Shown here in pieces: positions 52,332 to 53,381 of a stretch of 53,381 nucleotides of DNA. A model generated the notes under the pieces. It was not told where the DNA came from, made no database searches, and saw only the letters and a list, made by a program, of their open reading frames with translations. A program made the position numbers and the translations under genes. The stretch's first letter is position 1. Each line of letters begins with the position of its first letter. This stretch comes from Bacteroidales bacterium H4 (GTDB lineage: Bacteria > Bacteroidota > Bacteroidia > Bacteroidales > Muribaculaceae), in contig DAAP01000043.1 of assembly GCA_001701165.1 (NCBI GenBank), positions 1 through 53,381 of the forward strand, read 5' to 3'.

Positions 52332-53036
52332 TCATTTGGTGGATTTGGACGCCAATCTCGGGTCGATTTCAGGGCGAAGCATACCCACCTGAGTAACGCC
52401 GCCAACGGTCTTGTCGCCGATATTGACGTAGACCTCGGTGCCTATGGGGAGGTATAGGTCCACGCGCGATCCAAACTTGATAAATCCCATGTGGTCTTCT
52501 ATGGACGCCTCGACGCCCGGTCCGGCGTATGTGGCGATACGACGGGCGACGGCGCCTGCAATTTGGCGCATCAGCACTTCCTGCCCGTCCGGGGTGCGGA
52601 TAACCACTGTCGAACGCTCGTTCTCTGTGCTCGATTTGGGTAGGTATGCGGCCAGGAAGCGGCCCTTGTGGTGCTTGGTGTACACCACTTCGCCGTCTAC
52701 GGGAAACCAATTGGCGTGGACGTTGACGATGCTCATGAATACGGACAGCTGGATACAGCGGCAGTGCAGGTACTCGTCTTCGTATACTTCCTCGCGTGCC
52801 ACTACGCGGCCGTCGGCGCTGGAGACCACGGCACGCAGCGGGTCACCGCGAAAACGGCGCTTGGGCGACCGAAAGAAGTTGGTAACCAGGACACACAGCG
52901 TGCCCAGTACGGCGGTGAATACGATGGCAAGGGTGAGCGGGCGTACGCACAGCCACAGGGGTACGCATACGGCGGCGCTGAACACAAACAGTGCTATCAG
53001 TATATGGACGCCTTCGTGATGTATTTTTACTCGCAT
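52332..53036 (-). CDS. psd: Phosphatidylserine decarboxylase proenzyme
   Basis: Converts phosphatidylserine to phosphatidylethanolamine, the main zwitterionic lipid. The 234-residue protein is the short, Psd-A type. It has hydrophobic segments near residues 10-50, the VNVHANWFPVDGEV stretch near residue 107, and FIKFGSRVDLYLP near residue 190, where the chain cuts itself between G and S and the serine becomes the pyruvoyl cofactor. The gene starts the minus-strand unit psd-pssA, giving both steps from CDP-diacylglycerol to PE in order of reverse action. Its start is near a promoter box at 53161-53168. Confidence 0.94.
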   Translation of the reverse strand: MRVKIHHEGVHILIALFVFSAAVCVPLWLCVRPLTLAIVFTAVLGTLCVLVTNFFRSPKRRFRGDPLRAVVSSADGRVVAREEVYEDEYLHCRCIQLSVFMSIVNVHANWFPVDGEVVYTKHHKGRFLAAYLPKSSTENERSTVVIRTPDGQEVLMRQIAGAVARRIATYAGPGVEASIEDHMGFIKFGSRVDLYLPIGTEVYVNIGDKTVGGVTQVGMLRPEIDPRLASKSTK

Positions 53037-53160
53037 GAGGTTCGGTTGTCTATAAATTGTGTGTTGTATGTCTGCTTCGGCGTCATTGCGACGGATGTCG
53101 TGCAGCCGTTATCGACCGGAGCAATGCGATACTCCCGGCACGCAGCATATATTCAAGTTG

Positions 53161-53168
53161 CAAATTTA
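53161..53168 (-). promoter_or_regulatory. -7 box of the psd-pssA unit
   Basis: Read on the minus strand, the site is TAAATTTG followed by C, an exact TAnnTTTG match, 125 bases before the psd start codon. No clear TTTG lies upstream at standard spacing. The rest of 53037-53381 shows no gene on either strand that I would accept. Confidence 0.55.
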
Positions 53169-53381
53169 CACTTTTTTCTTGAGATGGGGCTTGAAAGGCT
53201 TGCTAAAAATGCCTTATTCGGGCTAAAATACGCAAGTCGGACGGATGAGAACCTTTATTTATGGTTTTTTGGCTGCCGCTGTCGCAAGCACGCGTTTCGG
53301 ACAGGTGTGTGTTTCTCGGTGTGTTTGTCTCGTTTTACGTCCTGTAGCGAGGGGTGTATGCCAATATTGTCCTAAATAAAA

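Noticed and set aside
52668..53375. Plus-strand open frame at the right edge (235 codons)
   Set aside because: It mostly overlaps psd in antisense, and its part beyond psd has no codon bias or family likeness and crosses the psd promoter.

Overview
The window looks like a chromosomal piece of a gut-type Bacteroidales bacterium, probably Muribaculaceae or a close relative. The reasons are: Bacteroidota-style promoters (-7 box TAnnTTTG) and few Shine-Dalgarno sites; a Bacteroidales gene set (cytochrome b/flavoprotein/iron-sulfur fumarate reductase, PCMD-domain protein, DUF4834, YfhO, PorZ-like propeller protein); and G+C-rich coding DNA. Genus is inference. No rRNA, tRNA, insertion sequence or CRISPR array is seen.

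Layout. 1-2674: mannose-1-phosphate guanylyltransferase, a 686-base gap holding a possible structured RNA and a short terminator-ended transcript, and a phosphopantetheinyl transferase. 2986-7661: a secreted propeller protein and a very large secreted amidase-like protein. 8074-11984: the fumarate reductase operon frdCAB, whose cytochrome subunit has a long extra tail. 12258-13769: a PCMD protein and D-aminoacyl-tRNA deacylase. 14036-18791: an A+T-rich defence island (XRE regulator, an internally deleted cytosine-5 methyltransferase, an abortive-infection protein, Vsr endonuclease, a Schlafen/AlbA_2 protein) followed by a helically phased repeat. 19205-39999: mostly housekeeping genes (TrmB, a cysteine-free Mrp, AroQ, YfhO, RdgB, RlmL, PfkA, SbcD and SbcC) mixed with secreted or membrane proteins of less certain role.

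40356-49108 is the most interesting block: six same-strand genes encoding a double zinc-ribbon protein, a Ser/Thr kinase with an FHA domain, an FHA-transmembrane-trypsin-like protease, a membrane-anchored PP2C phosphatase, a second kinase with one membrane span, and a secreted protein with three repeated beta domains. It reads as a complete phospho-signalling system (writer, eraser, reader, effector) built across the inner membrane. Its purpose is unknown. 49517-53036 on the minus strand carries a glycosyltransferase, a DUF2461 protein, a DUF4834 protein and the phosphatidylethanolamine branch (PssA, Psd).

A second unusual theme is in the gaps. Several intergenic regions hold short degenerate tandem arrays with a 9-base period, each with its own unit, and most start within a few bases of a stop codon. 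A further array, behind the defence island, repeats GGATAGTT-like cores at multiples of about 10.5 bases, the DNA helical repeat.
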